Source: Paraburkholderia youngii (GTDB lineage Bacteria; Pseudomonadota; Gammaproteobacteria; Burkholderiales; Burkholderiaceae). From it: a DNA stretch of 64,000 nt. A program made the translations under genes and the position numbers. Positions 43,737 through 52,875 of the stretch are shown here, in pieces (the first letter of the stretch is position 1; every line of letters begins with the position of its first letter). The notes beneath the pieces are model-generated. The model saw only the letters and a program-made list of their open reading frames with translations, ran no database searches and was not told the DNA's origin. Location of the stretch: positions 2,487,089-2,551,088 of the forward strand of contig NZ_JAALDK010000001.1 in the NCBI RefSeq assembly GCF_013366925.1, in the 5' to 3' direction.

Positions 43737-45134
43737 TCAAAGCGAAGCAGCCGGCGCAAACACCTGCGACGCAACCTCATCCACCGCTTCGCGCGTCAAC
43801 TTGACGATCTCGTCGACATCACTGCGTGACGTCACCAGCGGCGGCGCAAAGCCGAGAATGTCGCCATGCGGCATCGCCCGCGCGATCAGTCCGCGCTGCA
43901 TCGCGGCAGCCGACACACGCGGCCCCACCTTCAGCGCCGCATCGAACGGCGTGCGGAGATGCTTGTCGGCCATGAACTCCAGCGCGGCTAGCATACCCTC
44001 GCCGCGCACCTCGCCAACGAGCGGATGCGAGTCGAACGCCGCGTGCAGTTGCTGGAGCAGATAAGCGCCGGTTTGCGCCGCATTCTGCGTCAGGTTCTCG
44101 CGCTCCAGAATGTCGAGGTTGGCGAGCGCCGCGGCCGCGCAGATCGGATGGCCCGAATAGGTCCAGCCATGCCCCAGCGCGCCCGATTCCTGCGATGCCT
44201 TATCGATCACATCCCACACGCCCTCGCTGACGATCACGCCCGACAGCGGCGCATACGCACTCGTCAAACCCTTCGCGACGGTGATCAGATCCGGCTGAAT
44301 GCCGTAGTGCTGTGCGCCCATCTTCGAGCCGAGCCGGCCGAAGCCGCACACCACTTCGTCGCAGATCAGCAGAATGTCGTGCTTCTCCAGCACCTGCTGG
44401 ATCGCCGGCCAGTAACCGGCCGGCGGCGGTACGATGCCGCCCGTGCCCATCACCGGTTCGCCGATGAAGGCCGCGATCGTATCGGCGCCTTCATGCGCGA
44501 TCAGCTTTTCGAGTTCGTCGACGCAGTACGCGACGAACTGCGTTTCGTTCATGCCCGCCGGCGCGCGACGATACCAGTGCGGACACACGGTGTGCTTGAC
44601 GCGCTCGACCGGCAGATCGAAGAACTGATGGAAGCTCGGCAAGCCCGTGAGGCTACCGGTGACGATACCCGAGCCGTGATAGCCACGGTCGCGCGAAATG
44701 ATCTTCTTCTTGTTTGGGCGGCCCTTCACGTTGTTGTAGTACCAGACGAGCTTGATCTGCGTTTCGTTTGCGTCCGAACCCGACAAGCCGTAGTACACCT
44801 TCTTCATGCCCTTCGGCGACCAGTCGATGATGCGCGACGACAGCTCGATGATCGTATCGGTCGAGTGGCCGACATACGTGTGGTAGTACGCGAGCTTCTT
44901 CGCCTGCTCGTAAATCGCGTCTGCCACTTCGGTGCGGCCGTAGCCGATGTTCACGCAGTAAAGGCCGGCAAATGCATCGATAAACGATTTGCCTTGATGG
45001 TCCTCGATACGGATGCCCTTCGCGCCGGTCACGATCCGGCCCGGCAGCGCGCCGCTCGCGTGATCGTGCGCGTGCGTCGACGGATGCATGAAGTGTGCGC
45101 GATCGGCGCTCAGCAGTTGATCGAATTGAGTCAT
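43737..45134 (-). CDS. doeD: L-2,4-diaminobutyrate aminotransferase DoeD
   Basis: A 465-residue class III PLP aminotransferase. The PLP Lys lies in LITVAKGLTSAYAPLSG. Cofactor contacts include YYGLSGSDANETQIKL and the Asp of LLICDEVVCGFGR, and GHGWTYSGHPICAAAAL is typical of class III. In ectoine loci it transfers the amino group of diaminobutyrate to give aspartate semialdehyde. GAGGGAG precedes the ATG at 45134; the longer open frame upstream lacks support. It is the last gene of the leftward operon and is directly behind doeC, the next enzyme of the pathway. Confidence 0.9.
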   Translation of the reverse strand: MTQFDQLLSADRAHFMHPSTHAHDHASGALPGRIVTGAKGIRIEDHQGKSFIDAFAGLYCVNIGYGRTEVADAIYEQAKKLAYYHTYVGHSTDTIIELSSRIIDWSPKGMKKVYYGLSGSDANETQIKLVWYYNNVKGRPNKKKIISRDRGYHGSGIVTGSLTGLPSFHQFFDLPVERVKHTVCPHWYRRAPAGMNETQFVAYCVDELEKLIAHEGADTIAAFIGEPVMGTGGIVPPPAGYWPAIQQVLEKHDILLICDEVVCGFGRLGSKMGAQHYGIQPDLITVAKGLTSAYAPLSGVIVSEGVWDVIDKASQESGALGHGWTYSGHPICAAAALANLDILERENLTQNAAQTGAYLLQQLHAAFDSHPLVGEVRGEGMLAALEFMADKHLRTPFDAALKVGPRVSAAAMQRGLIARAMPHGDILGFAPPLVTSRSDVDEIVKLTREAVDEVASQVFAPAASL

Positions 45135-45178
45135 GTGTCGCTCCCTCGTGTGATGTCTTGATGAATGAAACAGTAGGT

Positions 45179-46702
45179 TCAGGCCGTTGCGTCCGTCGCC
45201 ATCGCGTGTGCCGCGGCACGAGCGGGGGCGCTGTCGCTGACCGGCAAGCCGAGCTGGCCAAGGCAGAAATAACGTGTCTCGACGAACGGCTCGAAGCCTT
45301 CGACGCCGCCTTCGCGTCCCAGCCCCGACGACTTGATGCCGCCGAACGGAATCGGCGCGCCGGTAAACTTCGCGCCGTTGATGGACACCATCGCGAAGTC
45401 GAGTCGGCGGATCAGTTGAAACACGGTGTTCAGATCTTTCGCGCACACGTAGGCGGCGAGTCCGTACTCGGTGTCGTTCGCGCGTTCGACCACTTCGTCG
45501 AGCGAATCGAACGGCGTGACCGCCGAGATCGGCGCGAAGTTCTCTTCGTCATAGATGCGCATGCCGGGCGCAGCATCGGCCACCACGGTCGGCTCGAAGA
45601 ACCAGCCGCCGCGCTCGTGCGCCGAGCCGCCCACCGTGATGCGCGCGCCCTTCTCGCGCGCGTCGGCGACGCGCTGCACGGTCGAGTCGAACGCGGCCTG
45701 GTGCATCAGCGGGCCCACGTCCACGTGCGGGTCGAATGCATTGCCCACTTTCAACGCCCTCACGGCATCGCTGTATTGCGCCACGAATGCTTCATACAAC
45801 GAACGCGCAACGAAGATCCGGTTCGCCGCGCAGCAGTCCTGGCCCGAGGTCTGGAACTTCGCAGCCACCGCCACGCGCACGGCTTGTGCGAGGTCCGCAT
45901 CTTCGGTCACGATGAAAGGCGCGTTGCCGCCCAGTTCGAGCGCGGTCTTCTTGATGCCTGCCTGCGCGGCCGTTTGCATCACCAGTGCACCGACGCGCGT
46001 CGATCCGGTGAAGCTGACCGAGCGCACGCGGCTATCGGAAACCAGCGTTTCCATCGCCATTTGCGGCTCGCCGAGCACCACGTTGAACACGCCTGCCGGA
46101 AAGCCGGCTTCTTCGGCGAGTTGCGCGAGCGCGAGTGCGGAGAACGGCGTCTCGTGCGCGGGCTTCGCGACCACCGTGCAACCTGCGGCCAGCGCGGCAG
46201 CGGCCTTGCGCGTGAGCATTGCGCACGGGAAATTCCACGGCGTGATCAGTGCGGCGACGCCGACCGGCTCGATGATCGTGCCAAGATGCGCGCCATCGAT
46301 ATGCGTCGGAATCGTGCGCCCATTCAGGCGCCGCACTTCATGCGCGAACCATTCGACGAAGCTCGCGCCATACGCGATTTCGCCGCGCGCTTCGGCAAGC
46401 GGCTTGCCCTGTTCGAGCGACAGGATCGCAGCGAGATCCTGCTGATGACGCAGGATCAGTTCATGCCAGCGCAATAGCAGCGCCGAGCGTTTGGCGACCG
46501 GCACCCAGCGCCACGTGTCGAACGCGCGCTGCGCGGCATCGACTGCGGCGGTGATCTGCGCCGCGTCGAGCATCGGCACATGGCCGAGTACTTCCTGATT
46601 CGCGGGATTCTGCACTGCGACGCTCGCGGCGCTCGCGCTATGGACCCAGCGTCCATCCACGTAGCACAGCGATTTGAATAGGACCGGATGACCCAGCAAC
46701 AT
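45179..46702 (-). CDS. doeC: Aldehyde dehydrogenase DoeC
   Basis: A 507-residue NAD(P)-dependent aldehyde dehydrogenase of the succinate-semialdehyde type. Motifs are ITPWNFPCAMLTRKAAAAL (Asn of the active site), FTGSTRVGALV, ELGGNAPF with the general-base Glu, and TSGQDCCAANR with the catalytic Cys. In this locus it should oxidise aspartate semialdehyde to aspartate. AGGAGG lies 7 nt before the ATG. A generic GabD activity would look the same; the assignment rests on the doeD-doeX-doeB neighbours. Confidence 0.9.
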   Translation of the reverse strand: MLLGHPVLFKSLCYVDGRWVHSASAASVAVQNPANQEVLGHVPMLDAAQITAAVDAAQRAFDTWRWVPVAKRSALLLRWHELILRHQQDLAAILSLEQGKPLAEARGEIAYGASFVEWFAHEVRRLNGRTIPTHIDGAHLGTIIEPVGVAALITPWNFPCAMLTRKAAAALAAGCTVVAKPAHETPFSALALAQLAEEAGFPAGVFNVVLGEPQMAMETLVSDSRVRSVSFTGSTRVGALVMQTAAQAGIKKTALELGGNAPFIVTEDADLAQAVRVAVAAKFQTSGQDCCAANRIFVARSLYEAFVAQYSDAVRALKVGNAFDPHVDVGPLMHQAAFDSTVQRVADAREKGARITVGGSAHERGGWFFEPTVVADAAPGMRIYDEENFAPISAVTPFDSLDEVVERANDTEYGLAAYVCAKDLNTVFQLIRRLDFAMVSINGAKFTGAPIPFGGIKSSGLGREGGVEGFEPFVETRYFCLGQLGLPVSDSAPARAAAHAMATDATA

Positions 46703-46870
46703 GACGACCTCCTGTGTGCGATGTCTCTGCTATCACTGTAGGTCCTCGGGCACTGCGGATTTTTTTGTTGTCGCGGTTGGAAAACTGCGTTTTTTCTGCA
46801 ATTCGCCCCGTGATTGATGTTTTTTCGGGCGGGACTTTTGACCGTATTTGGACCGCATTTACAGCGCCAT

Positions 46871-47362
46871 TCAACCGTTCTCGCCAATCGATTGTTCCGC
46901 CCAATCAGGCAGTCCTTCGGCGCCGCTTTTCACCACCTTCGTGACGATATAGGTGAAGTACTTTTCGATGCCCAATTCGTCGGTGAGCAACGTATCGATG
47001 AAGCGCTGATAGTGGTCGATATCGCGCGACAGCACGTGCATCACATAGTCGACGCCGCCGCCAGTCGCGAGGCATTGCACGACTTCGGGCGCGGCCGCGA
47101 TGCGCTCCTCGAAGCGCCGCATGTCCGGTGCGGTATGACGCGCTAGCGTCACCTCGACCACCACGCGGCTGCCTTTGAACGCGCGCACCCAATCGATATC
47201 CGCGCGATACCCGCGAATCACGCCCTCTTCTTCGAGGCGCTTCACGCGCTCCCATGCCGGCGAAATCGACAGATTGATTTCTTCGGCGAGGCGCGACTTC
47301 GTGATTCGTCCGTCGCGCGCGAGAATGCGCAGAATCGCGAGATCGTAGCGGTCGAATTTCAT
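46871..47362 (-). CDS. doeX: Lrp/AsnC-family regulator DoeX
   Basis: A 163-residue Lrp/AsnC regulator. The helix-turn-helix is at about residues 20-45 (ITKSRLAEEINLSISPAWERVKRLEEEGVI). The C-terminal RAM ligand domain follows, with GGGVDYVMHVLSRDIDHYQRFIDTLL. It sits 7 nt behind doeB and 168 nt before doeC, the position of DoeX in known ectoine catabolic clusters, where it helps control the doe genes. Confidence 0.9.
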   Translation of the reverse strand: MKFDRYDLAILRILARDGRITKSRLAEEINLSISPAWERVKRLEEEGVIRGYRADIDWVRAFKGSRVVVEVTLARHTAPDMRRFEERIAAAPEVVQCLATGGGVDYVMHVLSRDIDHYQRFIDTLLTDELGIEKYFTYIVTKVVKSGAEGLPDWAEQSIGENG

Positions 47363-47369
47363 CGCGCGT

Positions 47370-48395
47370 TCAGACCGTTACCGGTATGCCACGTTCGAGC
47401 ACGTCGGCGACCACCGCAACCGTATCGCCGATCCGCACCAGCCCCGGAAAATGCCGCGCGGCGAGCATGCCCGCGCGTCGCGCGCGATATTCGATCGGCG
47501 CGGCACCGGTGCGATTCGCATCGTAAACCCGCGCGATCACCTCGCCGCTATCGACCATCTCGCCGAGGTCCTTGCACAATTCGAGCAGACCATCGTGCTC
47601 GCTCGTCGTGTAGCAGGTGCCATCGGGCATATCGAGCAGCGTGGTCGTGCGTGGCGCGTTACGGCTCGATTCGTCCTGCTCGATGATCCCCGCATGCTGC
47701 AGAAAGCCGCGCACACCACGCTCGGTAATCGCCACGCTCTGCACCGTTGCGGTACCGCCGCCGCCAAGCTCGGTCGACACGAACACCTTGCCGGCTTCCT
47801 CGACGGCCGTGTCGTAAAGCCCGACGCTATCTAGCTCGAGCATCCGCATCGAGTACGGCGCGCCGAACGCGCGCATCGCCGCTTCGCAGCGCGCCTGCTG
47901 CGTCGCGTCGGGCAGTACGTGAATCGCGGCGAACGGCACGAAGTCGAGCGTGCGGCCGCCCGCGTGCAGATCGAGCACATAGTCGGCGAGCGGCAGCAGA
48001 TAGCGCTGAAAATAATCGGCGATCTTCTCGGTCACGGTGCCCTCAGGCTTGCCCGGAAAGCTGCGATTCAGATTGCCGCGATCGATCGGCGACGTGCGCG
48101 TGCCCGCGCGAAACGCCGGAAAGTTCATGAACGGCACGATGATCACACGCCCGCGCACGTCACTCGCCTTCAAGGTGGCGGCGAGCTTCGACAGCGCGAT
48201 CGGCCCTTCGTATTCGTCACCGTGATTGCCGCCCGTTAGCAGCGCGGTCGGTCCCTCGCCGTTGCGGATCACGGTGATGGGGATCATCTCCGCGCCCCAC
48301 GCGGAGACGTCGTGAGAATGAGGCAGCTTCAGGAAACCATGCTGTTCGCCGTCGGCGTTGAAATCGACCGTCGGTTGAATCGGGGATGCCCGCAT
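47370..48395 (-). CDS. doeB: N-acetyl-diaminobutyrate deacetylase DoeB (EutE)
   Basis: A 341-residue zinc hydrolase of the AspA/AstE family. The zinc site is GGNHGDEYEGP (His and Glu, about residue 57) with the third ligand in VLDLHAGGRTLDF. A catalytic Glu lies in FVSTELGGGGTATVQS. It removes the acetyl group of N-alpha-acetyl-diaminobutyrate released by DoeA, yielding diaminobutyrate for DoeD. GGAG lies 10 nt upstream of the ATG. It is encoded between eutC and doeX. Confidence 0.93.
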   Translation of the reverse strand: MRASPIQPTVDFNADGEQHGFLKLPHSHDVSAWGAEMIPITVIRNGEGPTALLTGGNHGDEYEGPIALSKLAATLKASDVRGRVIIVPFMNFPAFRAGTRTSPIDRGNLNRSFPGKPEGTVTEKIADYFQRYLLPLADYVLDLHAGGRTLDFVPFAAIHVLPDATQQARCEAAMRAFGAPYSMRMLELDSVGLYDTAVEEAGKVFVSTELGGGGTATVQSVAITERGVRGFLQHAGIIEQDESSRNAPRTTTLLDMPDGTCYTTSEHDGLLELCKDLGEMVDSGEVIARVYDANRTGAAPIEYRARRAGMLAARHFPGLVRIGDTVAVVADVLERGIPVTV

Positions 48396-48448
48396 CTGTG
48401 CTACTCCTTCGTGAGCCGCTTGTGCGGCGTTTTACCGTTGATCGCGCG

Positions 48449-49453
48449 TCATTTCAGCGGCGCGTCGTTGCCAAATGTCGTCCCCGCCTTCGCGGCACGC
48501 GCGCGCTGCAAGGCGAGCGCGGCAATCGCGGTGTCCTGCGCGCCGGTTCCGGTCAGATCGCAGATCGTCACCTCGGTGTCGCTCATGCGGCCCGCCGCCT
48601 TTTTGGCTATCACCTGACCCAATTCGACGATCGCCGCATCGTCACGCATCGTGCCCGCGGCAATCGCGTGATGCAGTTCGCCGAGCACCCGCGTTTGCTG
48701 CGCGCGGTCGCACACGTAGCGCGCCGCCGCGAGCGCGGCCGGCGCGATTTCGTTCTTGTGTTCGGCGTCCGAGCCCATCGCGGTGATGTGCAGGCCCGGA
48801 TGCAGATCGGCGGCTTCGATGAGCGGCGTGCGGCTCGGCGTCGTCGTGATCGCCACGTCCGCTTCGGCGAGCGCGTCGTGAACGCTGGCCGCGACGTCGC
48901 AGCGCACGCCGAGCGTGTTGTTCGCTTCTGCTGAGAAACGTAGCGCGCTCGCCGCGTCGCGCGCCCACACCCGTACGTGTTCGACGCGGCGCACCAGCAT
49001 CAGGGCGCGCAGTTGCAGGCGCGCCTGCTCGCCCGCGCCGATCACCGCGACGTGCGGCGTGTGCGCTTTCGCGAGCCAGCGCGCCGCGACCGCGCCGGCG
49101 GCCGCCGTGCGTATCGCGGTCAGATAGCCGTTGTCGAGCAGCACCGCCTCGGTCAATCCGGTCTTCGCCGACAGCACCAGCATCAGGCCGTTCAGGCTCG
49201 GCAAACCAAGCGACGGGTTATCGAAAAAGCCCGGACTGACTTTGATTGCGAAGCTGTCGAGGCGCGGCAGCCAGGCCGTCTTCACATCGACTTCGCCGTT
49301 ATGCGCTGGCAGATCGAGCCGCAGAATCGGCGGCATCGCGACCGCTTCGGTCGCGAGCGCGACAAAGGCGGCTTCGATCTGGTCGATAGCCGCGAGATCG
49401 AGCGGCACGAGATTGCGAAGCTCGGCTTCGCCAAGGAGCGTGATCGAGGTCAT
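48449..49453 (-). CDS. eutC: Ornithine-cyclodeaminase-family protein EutC
   Basis: A 334-residue member of the ornithine cyclodeaminase/mu-crystallin family. The Rossmann motif is HVAVIGAGEQARLQLRAL (about residue 135), after FAIKVSPGFFDNP and LDNGYLTAIRTAAAGAVAARW. Homologues in ectoine loci act with EutA and EutB in turning 5-hydroxyectoine into ectoine or its hydrolysis product. The start overlaps the eutB stop by 4 nt, so the two are coupled. Confidence 0.9.
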   Translation of the reverse strand: MTSITLLGEAELRNLVPLDLAAIDQIEAAFVALATEAVAMPPILRLDLPAHNGEVDVKTAWLPRLDSFAIKVSPGFFDNPSLGLPSLNGLMLVLSAKTGLTEAVLLDNGYLTAIRTAAAGAVAARWLAKAHTPHVAVIGAGEQARLQLRALMLVRRVEHVRVWARDAASALRFSAEANNTLGVRCDVAASVHDALAEADVAITTTPSRTPLIEAADLHPGLHITAMGSDAEHKNEIAPAALAAARYVCDRAQQTRVLGELHHAIAAGTMRDDAAIVELGQVIAKKAAGRMSDTEVTICDLTGTGAQDTAIAALALQRARAAKAGTTFGNDAPLK

Positions 49454-50481
49454 GATGCGGTATGTGGGTTCGGTAGCGGTGCGGCTTGCGATGTTTCGTT
49501 GCCGACGATCCGCCGATGCAGATCCATATCGATGTTCGCGCCCGTCACGACGAGCACGAGCGGCCCGCGCGCGATGCGCTCAGCGGGCAGCGCGCGATCG
49601 AGCACCGCGGCAATCCCCACCGCCGCCGCGCCTTCGACGACGAGCCGTTCCTGCCGATACGCATGCGCGATACCGCGCGCGATCGATGCCTCATCCAGCA
49701 GCACGGTTTCGTCGATCAGATCGCGCGTCAGCGCGTACGTGTAGCGGTTTTCGAGTCCGATGCCGCCGCCGAGCGAATCGGCCAGCGTATCGACTTCCTC
49801 GACCAGCACCGGCTGACCGACCGCGAGACTCGCGTGCATCGCGGCGCCGCGCGCCATCGTCACGCCGGTCAAACCGATCGCGGCACTCGTGCTTTTCGCG
49901 GCGAGCGCGATGCCGGCAAACAGCCCGCCGCCCGACAACGGAACGACGATGTTCGCGACATCGGGCAAGGCCTCGACGATTTCGAGCCCGATCGTCCCTT
50001 GTCCAGCGATCACGCGCGGATCGTCGAATGGCGGCACGTAGGCATAACCTTCTTCGCGCGCGAGTCGCAATGCTTCGTGCTCCGCCTCGTCCTGGCTTTG
50101 GCCGGTAATCCGCACGTGCGCGCCGAGTGCGCGCACCGCATCGACCTTGTTGGCGGGCACGAGGCGCGACAGACACACGGTTGCGTCGATACCGAGCGCG
50201 CGCGCCGCATGCGCGAGCGCGCGGCCATGATTACCGGTCGATGCGGTCACCACGCGAGTGCAGCCCTGCTCGGCCAGTTGCGCGAGCGCATTGGTCGCGC
50301 CGCGCAGCTTGAAGCTGCCGGTCGGCTGCACGGTTTCGAGCTTCAGATAGACCGGCGTGCCGGCGTGCGCCGACAGGCTCGGTGATTCGACGAGCGGTGT
50401 ACGGCACACGCGGCCGTCGATACGGCTGCGCGCGCGGTAAATGTCGGCTAACGACAGATCGGCTGACGATGGAACGGACAT
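49450..50481 (-). CDS. eutB: PLP-dependent threonine-dehydratase-like EutB
   Basis: A 343-residue fold-type II PLP enzyme. The PLP Lys is in PTGSFKLRGATNAL (about residue 62), the Asn/Ser/Gly contact is TASTGNHGRALAHAAR, and the phosphate loop is VPLSGGGLFAGIA. In ectoine loci this protein acts on hydroxyectoine-derived intermediates with EutA and EutC. It is the first gene of the long leftward operon eutB-eutC-doeB-doeX-doeC-doeD. A half-match to the proposed EnuR operator lies 131-146 nt before its start. Confidence 0.9.
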   Translation of the reverse strand: MSVPSSADLSLADIYRARSRIDGRVCRTPLVESPSLSAHAGTPVYLKLETVQPTGSFKLRGATNALAQLAEQGCTRVVTASTGNHGRALAHAARALGIDATVCLSRLVPANKVDAVRALGAHVRITGQSQDEAEHEALRLAREEGYAYVPPFDDPRVIAGQGTIGLEIVEALPDVANIVVPLSGGGLFAGIALAAKSTSAAIGLTGVTMARGAAMHASLAVGQPVLVEEVDTLADSLGGGIGLENRYTYALTRDLIDETVLLDEASIARGIAHAYRQERLVVEGAAAVGIAAVLDRALPAERIARGPLVLVVTGANIDMDLHRRIVGNETSQAAPLPNPHTAS

Positions 50482-50611
50482 GCGCGAGGCCCTGCATCAA
50501 AGTGGTCGATTCGCTATTCGATGCGGGCACGGCTGTCGCAGATAAACGCAGTGATTCGCGGCCGCATCGTTTTCCATGCAGCCCAGTCTAGTGTTCTAAA
50601 AAAGGATTTTT

Positions 50612-50627
50612 ATTGTCCTAGTTCATT
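50612..50627. promoter_or_regulatory. Putative EnuR operator C (half match)
   Basis: ATTGTCCTAGTTCATT shares ATTGTCCTAG with the operator at 52155 and lies upstream of eutB. The other half is degenerate. Confidence 0.5.
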
Positions 50628-50663
50628 TCGGTCAGCGCCCGCGCAATTCGCGCACCCGCGCGA

Positions 50664-52061
50664 TCAGGTGAAGTCGTGCACCTGCGGGTATTGCTCGAAC
50701 ACATCGTGCATCGTTTCGAGCGCGGCTTTGTAGGTGTCTTCGCTAACCTCGGCGCCGACGCAAACGCGCACCGCATTAGGCCGGTCCGCGTCGCGCACGA
50801 GGAATGGATCGGGCGACGTCACCGCGATGTCGCGGTTGCGCAGTTCGCGCACCAGCCGGTCGGTGCGCCAGTGATCGGGCACCCGCAACCATGCCGACAA
50901 TGCCTGCGGATGCGCGCCCAGGACATATTTACCGAGCGTCTGCTGCAATTGCGCCTGACGCCGCCCGAGCCGTTCACGCTGAATTTCGACGAGCCGCGCG
51001 GCCGTGCCGTCGACGATCCAACGCGTGGCGATCTCGGCCATCGGCGGGGTCGCCATCCAGCTGCTCACGCGCAGCACGCTCTCGGCGCGCAGCGCGAGCC
51101 GGCGCGGCGTCGTCATATAGCCGATGCGCAAACCGGCCATCACCGACTTCGTCAAGCTCGTGCAGTAGAACGACAGATCGGGAATCAGGCTCGAAATCGG
51201 CGTGGAATGTTTGGCGGGCAACGGGCCGTACACGTCGTCCTCGATCACGTAGACGCCATAGCGTTCGGCGATTTTCGCAATCGCGCGACGCCGCGAATCG
51301 GGCATCAGCGCGACGGTCGGGTTGTTCAGCGTCGGCGTGCAGACGAGCGCGGAGATGCGCTCGCTGTCGCACATCTCCTCGAAATGTTCGGGGTGTATGC
51401 CGTACTCGTCGATTTCGAGGCCCTTCAGCGTGAAGCCGAGCACGTTGGCCGAACCTATCACGCCGTGATCCGTCAGGCTTTCGCACAGCACGGTGTCGCC
51501 CGGTCCCACTAGCGAAGCAAGCGCGAGAAAGATGCCGTGCGCGGCGCCGTTGGTGACGAGCAGCGTATCGGCCGAAGCCGGCATGCCGAGCGACGCGAGC
51601 CACGCAATGCCCGCCTGGCGATGATGCTCGAAGCCCGCGATCGGCCGGAACGCGCGAATCCATGGTTGATCGTCGAGCGTCGAGAGCGTCGCGCAGACCT
51701 TGCGCCACATCGCATCGTGCTCGGACGTGTGAATGATGCGCGCGATCGAAAAATCGACCACCGAGCGCTCGGCCGTATCGAGCATGTAGCTCGACATCGT
51801 TTCGGTGACGCGCGCCGCGACGAAGCTGCCGCGCCCTACCTCGCAGCGGATCAGCCCTTGCCGCTCCAGTTCCTTGTATGCGTTGGTCACGGTCTGCACG
51901 CTGATCGCGAGTTCGGCGGCGACGTCGCGCTGCGGCGGCAGGCGCGCGCCGGGCGGCAGCGACGTGTTCTCGATGTCGCCGGCAATCGCCTTGACCAGCC
52001 GCTTGTATTTCGACTCCACGCCGTGCACCGCGCGCACGGCCTCGCGCCATTGCTCGATCAC
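50664..52061 (-). CDS. enuR: MocR/GabR-type ectoine regulator EnuR
   Basis: A 465-residue fusion of a GntR winged helix-turn-helix (about residues 22-80, with PPGARLPPQRDVAAELAISV and TVTNAYKELERQGLI) and a fold-type I aminotransferase-like domain. The PLP Lys is in YCTSLTKSVMAGLRIG (about residue 305). In studied bacteria EnuR uses PLP to sense N-alpha-acetyl- or free diaminobutyrate and derepresses the uptake and catabolic genes. GTG 52061 is preferred because GGAGGAG lies 6 nt before it; a TTG 22 codons upstream also leaves the frame open. A matching operator element lies about 95 nt upstream. Confidence 0.9.
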   Translation of the reverse strand: MIEQWREAVRAVHGVESKYKRLVKAIAGDIENTSLPPGARLPPQRDVAAELAISVQTVTNAYKELERQGLIRCEVGRGSFVAARVTETMSSYMLDTAERSVVDFSIARIIHTSEHDAMWRKVCATLSTLDDQPWIRAFRPIAGFEHHRQAGIAWLASLGMPASADTLLVTNGAAHGIFLALASLVGPGDTVLCESLTDHGVIGSANVLGFTLKGLEIDEYGIHPEHFEEMCDSERISALVCTPTLNNPTVALMPDSRRRAIAKIAERYGVYVIEDDVYGPLPAKHSTPISSLIPDLSFYCTSLTKSVMAGLRIGYMTTPRRLALRAESVLRVSSWMATPPMAEIATRWIVDGTAARLVEIQRERLGRRQAQLQQTLGKYVLGAHPQALSAWLRVPDHWRTDRLVRELRNRDIAVTSPDPFLVRDADRPNAVRVCVGAEVSEDTYKAALETMHDVFEQYPQVHDFT

Positions 52062-52154
52062 CGTTGCTCCTCCGTTTATCGCGACTCCGGCTCCGTTTGA
52101 AGTCGTGTCGTCTTGCCTGATCTCCAATAGTGAGGCAAAAACGGGGCGAAAAAT

Positions 52155-52172
52155 AATTGTCCTAGAGCAATT
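52155..52172. promoter_or_regulatory. Putative EnuR operator B
   Basis: AATTGTCCTAGAGCAATT, a near palindrome around CTAG. Its complement is almost the same as operator A at 38465. In both, the element is followed by a T-rich tract in the reading direction. The position suggests autoregulation of enuR. Confidence 0.65.
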
Positions 52173-52295
52173 GGGGCGAAAAAATGTGGGGCGGGATGCA
52201 GGCGATTTGGTTCATCGCCTGAGCACAGTCACGGCGGGAAATCGCGTCAGATACTGAACGTCTCGACTGGCGAAGGTAGTTGTGTTCCCCCCGCG

Positions 52296-52831
52296 CTACA
52301 GCAACCCCGCAAAATGCATCAGCACAAAAACGATCGCCCCTCCCGCGATCAGCACCAATGCATTGATGCGCGTCTTCATCACGAGCACGGTCGCGATTGC
52401 CGCGGTCAGCCACGCAATCCAGCCGCCTTCGAGGTCCTTGATCAGCACATAGACGGCCGCGAGAATCAGCCCGGCGGCCACGGGGCCAATCCAGCCTGCA
52501 ACGCATTCAGCCAGCGCGCGCCTTCGTGCCGATTCCATACGTGCACGACGCCATACATCAGAAACGCCGTCGGCCCGAATAGCGCAACGGTCGCGACGAG
52601 CGCGCCGCCGACGCCGCCGACCTGATAGCCGATCAGCGTCGCGAGCAATGAGCCGGGACCGGGCGCGAGCCGCGCGATCGCGAAGTCGCTGAGAAATTGC
52701 GCATGGGTCATCCAGTGATGCACGTCGACGACCTGGCGTTGCACTTCGGGGATGATCCCCTGCCCGCCACCGACGGTGACGATCGACAGCGGCGCGAAAA
52801 CCGAAAACAGGGCGATGAGAGTTCTGAGCAC
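52296..52831 (-). pseudogene. Chromate transporter subunit ChrA2, frameshifted
   Basis: The first part from GTG 52831 encodes a chromate-transporter domain: LFSVFAPLSIVTVGGGQGIIPEVQRQVV, then FAIARLAPGPGSLLATLIGYQVGG. At about 52484-52490 the frame stops early (GLAPWPPG), while homologous sequence continues in another frame as VAAGLILAAVYVLIKDLEGGWIA, running to the stop at 52296. A single-base indel in GGCCCCG would join them into about 178 residues. It may be a true mutation or a sequencing error. It pairs with the intact subunit upstream. Confidence 0.75.
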
Positions 52832-52875
52832 GGCGGAAGCTTTAGGGGAGTTTGACTTGTGGCGACACAAGCCGA

